Part shown: positions 11,267-23,455 of the stretch, piece by piece
Position numbering within the stretch: position 1 is the stretch's first letter
Layout: each line of letters begins with the position of its first letter
The notes under the pieces: generated by a model
The model's database searches: none
Told to the model about the DNA's origin: nothing
The model's input: the letters and a program-made list of their open reading frames with translations, nothing else
From: Gnetum montanum
Lineage: Eukaryota > Streptophyta > Gnetopsida > Gnetales > Gnetaceae
Direction of reading: 5' to 3'
Length of the DNA: 64,000 bases
NCBI GenBank assembly: GCA_015680685.1
Contig: MNCI01035378.1
Coordinates: 33,088 to 97,087 of the forward strand
Made by a program: the position numbers and the translations under genes

Positions 11267-12400
11267 TTCATTTCCACTTCATCTTATTTCTAAGTGTGTG
11301 TAGGAGAGTCTTATTAACATCATGTTAGGATAAGTTTCTAAATTCACTCATAGTCTTTAAATTCATAGCTTGATGAAGATGAGGAAAAGATTAGCATTCA
11401 TAGCATCCATGACACAACATAACTACAAGGTTGCATATCAATATTTTGAAAACATTCCTACTAAATTCAAACCATCTCATTGAGGTAAATTAGTTTGAGA
11501 AAGCTAGACTAGTAGAGTATCTAGTCATCAGAGATAAAGTTTAGGTGACGAAGAGTGTTGAAATTCAATAAAGGCAAGATATGATGAACTTTTCTATAAG
11601 TCATTCATCAATTCCAATAGGAGCTATTAAGTATTTGAAAAATAGAGCAAAGATAGGGGTGTCGACATCTCTAATGATAAAGAAGATATAGCTTCTTATT
11701 CTTCATTATCTACTAGCGATTATTATCAACATAATAACCATCCATCCAACCCCAGCTTGTAGCACATTAATCTCATTAGCTCTATCAATCCATTCTCTAT
11801 ATATGTTTGATGAGAAATGAGGTACCCCTATGCCTAGCTTTCGAAAGGTGGTTCCTATAACAAGAGTACCATTATCAAAAATTAGTGCACGTGGCACCCA
11901 AAAAATATTTACAACATTTTGTTATAGAAATTGAGTAGCTATAGAAGATGTACAGTCGGTGATGGCTATTTATTTTACCCATTTTTTACAATAGTCAATA
12001 GCAACTATGATGCCTTTCCATTTGATATGGATGTGATGGGAGCTATGAAATCAATGCATTGGATGTCAAAGGGTTCTACTAGTTGGATCCATTATTGAGA
12101 TTCCTCCATTTAAGTGGTCATCCCACCATCATGTTGATAGTAGTCACAAGAGTGTATGAATTGGTGAGCATTCATGTAGAGTGTTGGCTAGTAATACCCT
12201 ACCATTAGGATCTTAATGATTGTGTATCTCCCTACATAGCGGATTCCACAAGGGCCCTCATGAGCATTCTAGAGGATGTATAATTGATTAGCATCAGGAA
12301 CACACCAACAAACTAGGCCATTCACACAAACTTTGTAAAGGTGTCTGTTGATCTCCATGAAGTGTTTAGCCTAATGAAGAAATTTTTGTTACTTCCTATG
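11267..12400 (-). pseudogene. Element E: integrase remnant (Athila-type)
   Basis: Read on the minus strand, about 12075-12030 gives EPFDIQCIDFIAPI, the start of the integrase core with the first catalytic Asp. The segment 11897-11706 gives PRALIFDNGT, FRKLGIGVPHFS and then DRANEINV, matching the DNG and QVE(R)ANREI portion of the core. The glutamate of the QVE position reads as D in a degraded context (EWIDRANEIN), so the triad is not intact. The C-terminal part runs towards the gap, and the 3' end of element E, including any extra ORF and 3' LTR, is lost there. RT and RNase H lie upstream on the same strand. Confidence 0.7.
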
Positions 12401-12995
12401 ATCTAACTTTGGTGGCACTTCCTAAGTGAGAAGATATGTGAGGATGCCATCATACCATGTAGGTTTAGTATGCACTTGTTTATTTATAGTACTAGAAAAT
12501 AGAAGTTCATTAGAAAAATAATCAAAAAGTGGGCTCTCCTCCTCTTTGTTATCCCATCTCAACCAAGATAATTGGTCAGTGATCACATTCTTAGTTTTCT
12601 TTCGATCTATCATCATGAGATCAAATGGCTCATATCCCATAGTGGATGTAGTGCTTAGTTGGCAAAGTTCTTTCTTAATTGGCACACAGCTAATGGCTTA
12701 ATCTACCACATAATTCTTTCTTTGTTATGGTGTAGTTTAGTTGTGCATCCATAATGCTTCGTCTCCCATAGTGGATGTAGTAGGGATGTTTTTGATCGTC
12801 CAACTGCATGAGCATGGCTTCCAAGGCATAGTTCAATGCATATGCCATAATATGAAATAGTTTGAACTAGTTAGGTACTTGTAGAATTGGAGTTTCTACA
12901 AGCTTCTTATTGAGTTTCTAGAATGTCTTTTTGCATTCCTAGGTCCATACAAATAGAGCATCTCTTTTGTTAGCTCCACCAATGGTTTAGTGATC
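12401..12995 (-). pseudogene. Element E: RNase H remnant
   Basis: The minus-strand frames give ALNYALEAMLMQLDDQKHPYYIHY (the first part of the RNase H fold), then LNYTITKKELC. The closing part is GYEPFDLMMIDRKKTKNVITDQLSWL, ending near 12540. The last part is almost identical to the equivalent in element A (VDRKKTKNVVIDNLPWS), so both belong to the same lineage. Several shifts and stops are present. The domain follows RT and precedes integrase in the expected order. Confidence 0.75.
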
Positions 12996-13790
12996 TTAGA
13001 GAAATTCTCTATGAATCACTAGTAGTAGCCAGTGTGGCCAAGAATGACTGAACATCTTTGATAGTCTTTAGTTGATATGTAATTCCTTGGATTACCCTTA
13101 TTTTTTCATCATTCATCTCAATCCTTACTTGTGAGATTCTATGCCCCAACATAATGCCCTCTTGGACCATCAGATATCTCTTTTGGCAATTAAGCCAAAG
13201 GTTAGTCTTCACATAGCTTTTCAACACTTGCGTAAGGTGGTCTAGGGATTACTCGAATGTAGCCCCATAGGTGGAGAAGTCATCCATGAAGACATCCACC
13301 CCACTACTGATCTGCTATCAAAAAATGCTAAGGGCATGGTGTTGGAAAGTTGTAGGGGCATTGCACAGACCAAAATCGCAAGAACTTGTGAGTGTAGTTT
13401 TGGCTTGATCCTCTAGCGTAATTTGAATTTAATTATAGCCACTATAACCATACAGAAAGTTGTAGTAGTCATTCCTAGAGATAGTGTTCAACACTTGGTC
13501 AACAAGTGGCAACAGAGAGTGATCTTTGTACATTACCATGTTCAATAGCTTAAAGTTAATATAGACCCTCCACTTACCACTTTTTTTGGCACTATCACTA
13601 GTGGGCTAACCCACTTACTATCCACAATGGGTAGATGAACCTTTCCTTGAGGAGTTATTTAATCTCCTCCTTAATGATATACTTCAATTTGAAGTTCAAC
13701 CATCATTGCAACTACCTCTTTGGCTTTATGGAAGGATCAATATAGATGTGATGCTAGCATATCCTAAGATCAATCCTAATGAGTTCAGGA
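12996..13790 (-). pseudogene. Element E: reverse transcriptase, nearly full-length but decayed
   Basis: This is the best preserved RT of the window. Minus-strand frames give SKWVSPLVIVPKKSGKWRV (about 13620-13570), then INFKLLNMVMYKDHSLLPL and YGYSGYNQIQI, then the catalytic VFMDDFSTYG near 13297-13268. NLWLNCQKRYLMVQEGIML, GHRISQVRIEM and the thumb continue to about 13010. VFMDDFS with this downstream context is characteristic of the Athila lineage of Ty3/gypsy. Both catalytic aspartates are present, but the frame is broken repeatedly. No protease is visible between this RT and the gag tail, so it is probably deleted. Confidence 0.85.
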
Positions 13791-14028
13791 TATGATCAAG
13801 CAAAGGCTAATGGCCATTTGTTGAAGGTGGAGAGACATGTGTAGAAGGACGAGGAGGGTAATGAGAAAATCAAAATTTCCCTTTTTGAGATTAGGCTCTG
13901 TAGAATTCAAGAGGGTAGTAGTAATGTTGGAAGGAAGTGTGACTGAAAGGGCCACATGAAGAAATGGATTGTTGAACATAGTACCCATATGGATTAGGTT
14001 ACTAGTAAGGGTACTGCTGCCTTGGTGG
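13791..14028 (-). pseudogene. Element E: gag tail, distal part
   Basis: On the minus strand this part reads PPRQQYPY, stops, PNPYGYY, then QQSIPSCGP, a Pro/Gln/Tyr-rich tail continuing the gag on the other side of the solo LTR. It matches the FHH/YPY part of the element A tail. Confidence 0.55.
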
Positions 14029-15696
14029 TGTGTTAAATCCCAAAAATTAGTTTAATTTTTAATGAGTATTTTGTTAAAGATATGCATTTTAATTGATTTT
14101 ATATTTTTAATTAATGTTTATTATATTTTAGTTTAGTGGTGAATATTAGTTTATTTTAATTAATATGATATATTATTATTAATGTGATTATAATTATATA
14201 TATCTTATATATATAATTATATATTATTATATATAAANTTTTAGTGGATGTTTTGGGCTAGGCCATGGATCCTCTCCGTCAACTATAGCTTTGTGACCAT
14301 GCTACCTTCCCAATAGGTTAGTGCGCCTCCCATGTGATTAGTGTGTCACAGGACAAGAAGCAGTGATAGCTAGGGTTTCACTATTACAAGTGAATGAGGG
14401 TTTCACTATTGTGCCGAATGTAGGGTTTTAGGCATAGCAATAGCAATGCATGCATGTGGCAAGGGTAGAAGCAGTAGTAGCAGTGGTGGCCATCTAATCT
14501 ACAACCACAAAAACATCCTTTACAGCTTTACCACTCACCTCACTTTGGCCAAGGCTGATGCTATCCTAGCCAAGCCTAGAGTTCTAAGCATGTAGAGACA
14601 ACAAGGATTTTTGCAGGTAGTGAGGGTAGCAAAGACAAAGCACGATAGTAGGTGGATCAAAGTAGGCCAAAGCGTGGTAGTACGTGGCCAAAACAACATT
14701 GGCTCCCACAAGGCAGTGGTAGTGAACAGGAAGTAATGAAGTTAGCAATGGCACTGGTGACAGTGGCAACAACAATGGTAGTAGCATTAACAATGGTAAA
14801 TAGTGTAATGGCATGACACATCAAGTGTTTTTGGTAGCAACAATGCATAGTGTATGCAAGGTGGATTGTGACAATGGCAAGTGATAACAATGGCTAGAAT
14901 GACGATGGTAGGTGATTTCTTTGGTAGCAATAGTGGTGGTAGTAGGACATAGCAAGGATAGTTGGTGGCAATGGGTTGTTCTCTACTGTGACACTTCACA
15001 TTGATCCAGGATGCCTCTTCTACCATTTTAGTTGAAGTTCATGATATCTAGGGTGCCAAACTTGGCATTTCCACTAATTTAGATGGATTAATTTTTATTT
15101 GTTTATTTTTAAACCTTGTTGAAGTATAAATAAGATTTCAACTTTATATTGATTTGTGCAACTTAGGGTGTGAAACCCAATGGGCACCAAAGGTGTGCAC
15201 CCAGAATTGATACCCAAACAAATCCACATCAAGTTGAAGTTCAATTACCCTTGAAGAATTATTATGTGAGGATTCATTAAGCTTTGTGGCAACTAAAGAT
15301 CATTAAAGTCCATTGTCAGCCTATCAAGGTGGCTACACTATGGAAACATCAAGGCAAATTACAAGATTAGGTGAAGTATCCCTTGTAATTCTTATAATCT
15401 ATGCTTTTATTTATGACTTTAATTTGATTTAATTATTAATTTTCATTCTTGAACTTCTGATTAGAAGTTAGGGTGAAATTTTATAATTTTACTTATGAGC
15501 GATAGTCATAAGTATGGAATTTGTTTGGATTTGATTCTAATTATTTATTGTCTTGATGATTTCTTTTGATTTTTGAACCATTCCTCCACAAGATATGACT
15601 TGTAGATTAGTCATTGATGAGGTGATACTCTCTACAATGAAAGAAAGAAAAATAAATTTTAAAGGTATCTAGCATCAAAGTTTTTCTAGCTCATCA
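14029..15696. mobile_element. Solo LTR-like insertion (1668 bp) with 5-6-bp target duplication
   Basis: The insert starts TGTGTTAAATCCC, ends AGCTCATCA, and is flanked on both sides by TGGTGG (14023-14028 and 15697-15702). It splits the gag tail of element E, whose frame resumes on both sides. TG...CA ends and a short direct flank duplication are the mark of an LTR insertion; with no internal coding region it looks like a solo LTR. It contains an AT microsatellite-like stretch (14150-14238, with a single N at 14239), a CAG/TGG-richer part (14440-14990) and a TATA-like box (TATAAATA, about 15126-15133). The sixth flank base could be chance. Confidence 0.55.
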
Positions 15697-15702
15697 TGGT
15701 GG

Positions 15703-17765
15703 CATCCCCCATGACTGTGGGTGTTGCCACTAAGGATACTAATCATAAGGTTGTGATGGAGTTCCACTTGGTTAATAGACTTGTTGGTGGAATTATCTTG
15801 GGTTGCCTTGTGGATAAGACAACCTTCTTGACAATCTAGTATTTAGAGCATACACCCCAAAATTTTGCAAATGTGAAACAATGGGGTAACATTCCTTAGG
15901 ATGTTCATATTGGTAGATGTCACATCCACCATCATCATCTATTTCAAATTTCACAAACTACTCTACTATAGTAGCCTTGCCCTTGCCCCTTTGGTGGGTA
16001 TGTTCAGCTTCCTTCCTCTCTTGTGATCATGATCACTACTTTGCTCTTTAGATGCCTCTATTATTTTTGGACCGATTTGAAACTTTTCATCCAAAGAGTT
16101 CCACATTTTATCTACCTTGGCCAAAATTCTGGATATAAATTTCTAAATCAAAAAGGTCTTTCATTGCATCACCTCATCTACTAGTGCATCATCCTTATTG
16201 TCATAAAATTGAACTTTCCCTTTTTTGATGGAAAGATCTTGGTTATACTCCTCAACACTTTCCATTTTTCTCAACTCTCCTTCTTCCTTAGTAACATGCT
16301 CTATCAACCTTTGAATCTAATGGATCCTTAATTTTGATAGTCTCTCTTGGGCATAGACACCAATACATCTCCTTGTTTCTATGTAGAGCCCATTTATGAT
16401 ATGGCGAAGGTGCTTCTATTAAGAATAACCATGGCTAGGACATCAATTCAAAAGGGAATAGTACCTACCTGTGACTACATCCAAGGGTTTATGTGTTTCT
16501 TGTTTTTCAACCTTAAATATACTTTCTCAAGTTGGACACTTGAGAGCACATTTGATACTTTTCATTGAAGAGCTCAAGCATCATAGTCCATCTATAGATT
16601 GATTCTAGCTCCAAGGACTAGTACCAACATTTAGATTTCTTTAGTGTCCTTGGGAATGGCTTTAGTTTTGGCCATTCTTTCTTCACATTCTATAAGACAT
16701 AGGCATTGTGGAAGGCTTGAATATGGTTTTGCAAATCCAAGTTTTATTTCCCTTTTAACTTCGGGATATTATTCATATCCAATTGCTTGATTCTACTATC
16801 TTTCACATGCCTTGTCAGAATTCTCATTGCCTCTATGATATTTAGCATATTTTGAGTTGCAAGATAAGGCTCATCATAGTCATAGCCTTTGTGATGGCCA
16901 TGATGCTTATGATGTCCTATACTATCCCTTCTTTCATGGTGGCAGGCCTCTCATGATTGCCCACACCCTTGATCTTGACTAGTCTGGTGGGTCCTACGAT
17001 CATCTTTGTCTCATTAGTTACCTTCATCATGATCACATCCTTTGCAGCCTCAGTCAGAGGTAGAGGAGGAAGAAGAGGATGACGAAGGTGAGGAGGAAGG
17101 AGGACTAGCACCGTAGTGCCTACTACCCTCTCTTCAATGGTCATGGCCATGATTATCATTGTGATTCCGATCCTCGTCCCTACCATGACTTCCATCTTTG
17201 GATCCCCCATGGTCATGGGACTTGTTCATGCTTGAACCAAGATTATTGATAATATATTTTGAGTTCTAGTTCAAGCCCCCTTTGTTGAAACTAAAGGGAG
17301 GAGAGTTAGTAAAATGAGAACCCCTAGAGAATGGATCTTCACTATCTTTTTGGCCCAACAGGAACAAGGGGTTATCGAACCATTTCTCCTTCACAACTTC
17401 ATAGCACTTCTCCTACTCCTAATCAATTTTACATTATGCCTTAGTGGGATGGTAATACCTAGATTTGTGGTCCTACATAATGTATTTAGCATGACGCTTA
17501 TGGATGCCCAACCTCATAAGAGTTTGTTGGAGCATTGTAGGAATTGATTGATTGGGTAGCAACACAATGTTATCCTCCATGTCCATCCATTACATTTGCT
17601 CATCCTAATGTAGGATGAAGGTGAATTCAAGTACATACTCATTGGAATGAGTATATACCACTTGGCATTGTTGGGGCAATGGTTGATTTGATCATTCATT
17701 CCTTTGATTGCATGTGTGCTCAAATTTTGGTGGAGAATCATTCTTATGGGAACAAGACATTTTGG
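15703..17765 (-). pseudogene. Element E: gag, decayed
   Basis: The minus-strand frame begins near 17762 with MSCSHKNDSPPKFEHTCNQ, about 140 bp after the primer site, as expected for gag. The following kilobase is heavily frameshifted. One part (about 17200-16920) is rich in His/Asp/Gly then Ser and Pro; the part 16600-16250 reads VLSSVQLEKVYLRLKNKKH and similar. The end (about 15850-15703) is the Pro/Gln-rich tail RLSYPQGNPR, FHQQVY, PQSWGMPP. Gag would form the particle. The zinc-knuckle region is not readable. The call depends mainly on position between the primer site and RT and on the tail shared with element A. Confidence 0.55.
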
Positions 17766-17898
17766 ACTAAAAGAAAATTTTAGTGTACTTTTTACAATAA
17801 TAATAATAATTATTCAAATGATTTTGACTTTAAGGAGTGATACAATGATGTGAAATAATTTTCACTAAGTCTTGGATGGTGCACGTAGCTAACTAAAG

Positions 17899-17916
17899 TC
17901 CTCGATGATAACTCCA
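17899..17916 (-). promoter_or_regulatory. Element E: primer-binding site, tRNA-Asp type, decayed
   Basis: On the minus strand, TGGAGTTATCATCGAGGA follows the LTR end by one base. It matches TGGCGCCGTTGCCGGGGA, the Athila-type site complementary to the 3' end of tRNA-Asp, at 10 of 18 positions. Seven of the eight differences are transitions, most of them C-to-T or G-to-A. The match alone is weak; its position after '...cactcatca' supports it. Confidence 0.5.
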
Positions 17917-17917
17917 A

Positions 17918-18792
17918 TGATGAGTGATTTGTATACCATATGCCCAACCATATGAATCACTAGCGTTCACCTAACAATCTAGTTGAATTTCAAAGACTTT
18001 AGATTTCTAGGTACATTGGTTTTAGGAGGTGAGACTAATCATTGCAATAGTTGTCTTCCTAGTTCTTCTTGTGAAGTGCAAGTGTATAGTTAAGTGTAAT
18101 TGAGGCATGTGATTTTTATCATTTTTATCTTTTATGATTTAAGTCACCTAAGAATAAGAATAAAGAATAGAGTATATAATTGCTAAATTAATATAGTAAC
18201 TAGCTAACACATAATTAATCCTAACATAAGCATCTATTCCAACTTTTTGTACACATCTTGAACACATATAGTGATACTAGATTAGCAAACATTAAGTGTT
18301 ATTGGGATTACCAAGTGTTATATGTATGCTCAAAGTGGTCGTACTTATGTGTGCTATTTAACCAATATTAACTAATTACCTAAAAACATTAAAGTAATTT
18401 GCATGAATATTAAATGCATAAGGAAAAAATTAATCTTGTTGAAGTGCTACAAGGTTTATCAGAAAGGCTCATCTCTATTGTCACCCACACTAAAGTGCTC
18501 AAGTACACAATTCTCAAAGAAAGATCTGTACACTCTTTGACTCCTATTGTGGGCACTTAGTAAGTTTTCTAACTCTCCAATGGAAAAACTACAAGTGCTT
18601 CACTACAACTATGAAAGGATTTCCATAAATGCAATAGGTAGGCACACATTTAAATGTGGAAATAGGGTGCCTCATCAACAAGTACATGTCAATGGGTCAA
18701 ACCCTGCATCGACGGGATCACATTGATGAGATCCTATTAATAGGGTTGCATCAACAACAACCCATCAATGTAGCCTAACAACTAACTCATCA
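17918..18792 (-). repeat. Element E: 5' LTR (about 875 bp)
   Basis: On the minus strand the LTR would start TGATGAGTTAGTTG (at 18792) and end 'aatcactcatca' (at 17918), directly before the primer site. Its length and ends agree with the LTRs of elements A and C. Its U3 part (about 18695-18765) holds a short array of GATGAGATC, GCATCGAC and GCATCAAC motifs. No convincing TATA box was found, which may be decay. Confidence 0.55.
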
Positions 18793-19550
18793 TTGGGAAC
18801 CTACAAGCCAAAGCATGCAATATTAAAAGGTTCAGAGAACCACCATCTTGTCTGGTTGCCTCCTATATTACTAGAAGGATGGATTGAATGTTCCATTTAG
18901 ATATTCTTTCTTCCAAGATATCTACACCTAAAAGAAATATGATATTAAGTTACACTATCTACTTTACAATATTAACTCAAGGACCTTTAACTTAAGTTTG
19001 GCTAATCCTGATGTTGTCAATATGAAGCATCATGGAGGATGATTAATATCAAGATATCTATGCAGTGAGCCATCATCACCAATCAAGTTCAAAATCTTGG
19101 ACTCTCCATTACTTGATGATGAAGTTGGGTCCCACAGAAGCTATGATTCTCCTCGAGACACATAAAATAGGTTGTTCACCATTATGTATAGTATACGGTG
19201 TGTTGTAAAGCTTGAATAGTGTAAAAGATAATATTGTCGAATCTTATCTCTATTGTTATTTCTATGTTAGNAGTGTGTTGTAAAGCTTGAATAGTGTAAA
19301 AGATAATATTGTCGAATCTTATCTCTATTGTTATTTCTATGTTAGTGCTTAATGTGCTATCATCCATTAAGTTAGTGCTTTGTGTGTTGGATGACACTAG
19401 AAGGTCCTCAAATTCTAGGAATTTTACTATAAATATGTATCAAAGAAAGGCTAAGAGGCATTATAAGAAAGAGATCCTAAGAGTTGCTTGTAGCACATTA
19501 GAAGAATTCTTCTCCTAACAGCTTCTTCTAGAGATGAAACTTCCAAAGGT
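18793..19550. other. No gene seen; duplicated 73-bp block at a single-N join
   Basis: 18793-19190 holds nothing I can name. 19198-19270 and 19273-19345 are identical 73-bp direct copies on either side of a single N at 19271. This looks like two overlapping contig ends placed side by side. Confidence 0.7.
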
Positions 19551-20450
19551 AAAGCCTTGTCTCATATCACTAAAGTGATGAAGTTGAAGGAGACAAATCT
19601 TTCCTCCTTCAACCTCATTTTGAGTTTAAGAAATCATCCCTTAGCATTGCAAGAACTCCTCAAATTTATCACTATGTGAGTAGACATTCAACTTCATTCT
19701 CAAGACATTTCATTAGTGCTCAAGGCTCTGTAGTATGAGGTAGACTATTTGGTATTCAAAGGAGATAACATTAAGACTTAGCAAACAATGGGTACTAATT
19801 GCGAACTTCACATCTACATGATGATATGGATTAAGGATAATGTGGCACTACCATTGGTGGACATGTATGATGGAGTTAGATCCAACATCATATCATGGGT
19901 TATTATAGATTATCTTAGCCTTGAGAAGTAGGTCATGTACTCTAACTATAACTCTTCTCTTATTTTATTTAGTGAAGCTAGTGTGGAGATTATAGATGCA
20001 ATAAATTTGGTTTTTTCAGCTTGAAATTGCATTGCATTTGAGGCTATTTTTAGGTAGTTAGAGACTCATTAGGCATTAAAGCTATCTTAGATAGGTTCTT
20101 ATTATCTTATGATCATATATTTTCCTCACTAGTACTCAAAGAAATACATTTCCCATGTAAGGATAGGGAAGTAGTCATACATGTAGATCCTAAAGTAGTT
20201 GCTATCTTCCATCTTGATGTTTTAGAGAAAACTACACTATGGTCCTAACCTACATTAATAAGATAAATGTCATTAGTTGAGAAAACATATGAGTCTTGTA
20301 CTAGCATCTCATGGTTGTCTAGTACATATGAATTCATACATCTAGGATTTATGGAATTATCCATTATTAAACCCATAAAAAATGCTAAGGATCCTACTAG
20401 TTTGCACATTAGAAGAGGCATTGTCAAGACGTAGTGATCCTAAGAATTGT
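19551..20450 (+). pseudogene. Decayed coding region, unidentified
   Basis: One forward frame from about 19567 stays protein-like for over 500 bp. It is interrupted by about seven stops, several of them TAG or TGA where CAG or CGA could have stood. It reads TKVMKLKETNLSSFNL, then HPLALQELLKFI, SLVLKAL*YEVDYLVFKGD, LPLVDMYDGVRSNIISW and EASVEIIDAINLVFS. Composition looks like a soluble alpha-helical protein. I recognise no domain. It may be an old retrotransposon gene, such as another extra ORF, or a relic of a host gene. There is no neighbouring element of clear polarity to settle it. Confidence 0.35.
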
Positions 20451-21195
20451 ATTTCCCTAGCCTTATTCTTCACTTATCACTTATTAATATTTTCTAAACA
20501 TTTTTCATATTTTAGTAATTTGAATTATGATATGTTATTTTTTACTTTATTTTATGTTTTACTCTATTTAGTACTTTTGTAGTGAGGTTTCTCTTTATGT
20601 TTATTTTATTGCTTAGCTATCTCTTTCATCATGGTTAAATTTTTTGTTTTAATTAGCTATTTTATTTTATTTTGTAACATAAAAATTACAACCATAAAAT
20701 CTAAAAATTGCAATCCCAAAAATATAGAAGACTAAAACATAAAAACATAAAAATAAAATTCATAAACATATAAAAACATAAAGTACACAAATAGAAACCA
20801 ATCCCTATAGCATAGTTCAAATGTCCATACAAGTACATGCTAATAAAAGCACACATTTGTAGTAAAAATCTAATCTATCACTTCTACCTGATCTCCCTCT
20901 TTGCTTCCACTACTTGAGTGTGCAAAAAAATAAACATACAAACATTCACAAAGGTACATAAAAAAGATAATATGCATAGAAACAATATACAAATAAATAA
21001 AACTATAAATACAAGTAAAAAATATAAAAATAAATACAAAATAAACAAAAAATTATCAATTAAAAAGTTTTATTTTCCCCATTAGTACATCACCACAAAC
21101 TATTCCATCTTCCTCTTCTCCTATCATTAATACTCCAATAGCTCTTATTTATCCATACTCCTCTATCAACTTCTAAGTGAACTACTCATGTATGA
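20451..21195. other. AT-rich non-coding stretch
   Basis: T-rich DNA (20451-20690) passes into A-rich DNA made of 'aaacataaaaa'-like words (20690-21060). No gene or clear repeat boundary is visible. Confidence 0.6.
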
Positions 21196-23455
21196 GAAAA
21201 TTTTATTCCAAATTATTCCAATCAACATTAAGCATCTCTAATATAACCATAGGCTTATCCACATTAGGATCCCTCTTAGTCCTATCATCCTCCTCTATGG
21301 GGCCTAGAAGTGGTTTCTCTAGCTTCTTATGGTGAGGTATGATAGAATCCTTAAACATTTTAGGCATCTCACTAGTTCCCATCNNNNNNNNNNNNNNNNN
21401 NNNNNNNNNNNNNNNNNNNNNNNNNNNNNNNNNNNNNNNNNNNNNNNNNNNNNNNNNNNNNNNNNNNNNNNNNNNNNNNNNNNNNNNNNNNNNNNNNNNN
21501 NNNNNNNNNNNNNNNNNNNNNNNNNNNNNNNNNNNNNNNNNNNNNNNNNNNNNNNNNNNNNNNNNNNNNNNNNNNNNNNNNNNNNNNNNNNNNNTAGTTT
21601 TTCTATTCATTGTTGTCTTCCAAATTTATCAAAAATGAATGTCTCCTTAGGAGGTAGAGAAAATTGGAAAATATAGTAAGAGACATCATTCAAGACATGG
21701 CATGCATAATAATTTGATAATTAATGAGACTTTGATAGATCATGTGACTCCAAATAATTCATTAATAATATTATTTCCTCCTGTACTCTTTGTGTGAGCC
21801 CTTGGATCTTCACCTACATCATGGTCCAAACTTGTAGAATTCTACTCCTCTACAAATCTTCTAACTATATCATTCTCCTTATCTCTTCTAGCAACTTCTA
21901 TAGTAGCTTATCTTTTCTTTTCTAGAAGGGCTTGGGATTTTGTTTCTTCCCTTGCTTTCTTTTTGGTCTTTGCCTTAGCCAAAGCTTCCTTCTTAGATCT
22001 CTTTTGGGCCTCCAATGTTGATGTTAGCATAATTATAAAAATAAAAATATATAAATATATAACTAAATAAAAAAATGAAATAGAATTTAAAAAAAATAAA
22101 AATAAGCTATAATTTTCTAGTTTCTTTACTAACTTCACAACATCTTATCTCACACTCTTCTCCTTTAAATTCTAAGCACACAAAGATTTAACCTTATTAA
22201 CTTTGAACTTCTTAGAGGCATGTACATCATCTTTTGTATCCTTGGCATACTTCCCAATGTCTTACATTCCACCCTAGTGTTTGCATGAATTAGATGCTTC
22301 ATGAATAATGCAATGTTATCAAGCATGGAGGACTTAGTGACATCGTCCTTCAATGATAAGGTAGATCTAGTGATCCTTCTAAAGTAGATGGAAGGATCAT
22401 GATGATGCTACTAAATGTCCTAGCACAAAAGTGGTGGAAATTTCTCTTTTCTAAGAAGCTTCCTCTTCTCACAAGCACCATAAGTGAATAACTTTACAAT
22501 GCATTGCATCATGCCATATTAAAAACTATAATTCATAAATTTGATGCTACCTTCCCTATCTATTAAGTTGATGTTATCAAGCTCCTTGAGCATCTTTTTT
22601 GTAAGTGGTTTTTCTAATTATACACTACATCTCCCATCATGGTGTTGTATATGATAATAATCTATTGAGAAGAATTTGCGCACCTTATCTAATCCGATAA
22701 AAAAAGAAAAACCCTTCTGATGAAGATGTGATATGCCTTAATTAAGTGTTGGTTCCCATAATGTAGGATATTCTAATTCTTATCCATGTACTACACCTAG
22801 TTTTTGATCTTCTAACTCTCAATTTTTAACAACTTACTATTGCCTCAACAATAGCATCTCAATTGGGTAACTAACTAGTATCATACGGATTTCATCTTTC
22901 AATGTAAGATCGCCTTATTGTTATCAATAGAAAACACAAAAAACCAATACTAGCTTGAGTAACATTTCACCATAGCAATAACATTAGTAGGTAAAATCTT
23001 AGGTAATCTCAAAGTTGATAGGGGTACTAACCCTTCTAACTCAAACATGTGAAGGTAATTTCTCTTCTCTTTATTTACAAATCACTGGTGACTTGATGGA
23101 GTGTTATGGACTTTTACCTATAGTGATATCTCTTTTACATTGCCCAACTTAATGTAGACCACCTTCATAGTCTTGATCTTATTTGTAAAAAGCAACATCA
23201 CCATCAGCATGAGGACATAACACAAGTGTAAAATTAATAACATAAGAAAGAGTTAAGTTTGCATTTTCAAGTTACATTTTCAGCTCAATCAAATCTTAGA
23301 ATCCTTAGGCCACTTAGCCTCTAGGCCCAAATCATCCTTCTCATCAAATATATGAACCAAACCAATCTTCTTAAGTCCATAGTACCATACATGATCTTTA
23401 GTGTGGTTTATCTCATTGGGAAACCTCTCAAAAATTGGTAGCTGTTAGTGATCTG
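21196..23455 (-). pseudogene. Decayed long ORF, unidentified, split by an N gap
   Basis: Minus-strand frames remain protein-like over about 2 kb. From the upstream end they read LPIFERFPNEINHTKDHVW, WYYGLKKIGLVHIFDEKDD, LEAKWPKDS, then VYIKLGNVKEIS, NKEKRNYLHMFELEGLVPL and STLRLPKILPTNVIAMVKCY. Further on come SSMLDNIALFMKHLIHANTR, then VECKTLGSMPRIQ. A Lys/Ala/Glu-rich helix follows (QKRSKKEALAKAKTKKKARE, about 22015-21956). A terminal part, IPHHKKLEKPLLGPIEEDDR, lies left of the 211-N gap at 21384-21594. I do not recognise the family. The charged helix and the retroelement setting suggest an extra ORF of an LTR element, but no pol or LTR on this strand is clearly attached. Confidence 0.45.

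Noticed and set aside
10792-11328. Long open frames across the first N gap, both strands
   Set aside because: They are open only because Ns encode no stops.
14584-15026. Overlapping Cys/His/Leu-rich minus-strand frames
   Set aside because: They arise from CAG/TGG-rich repeats inside the solo LTR and show no domain.
21203-21676. Plus-strand frames across the second N gap
   Set aside because: Artefact of the gap; only the minus-strand part left of the gap fits the protein-like reading.
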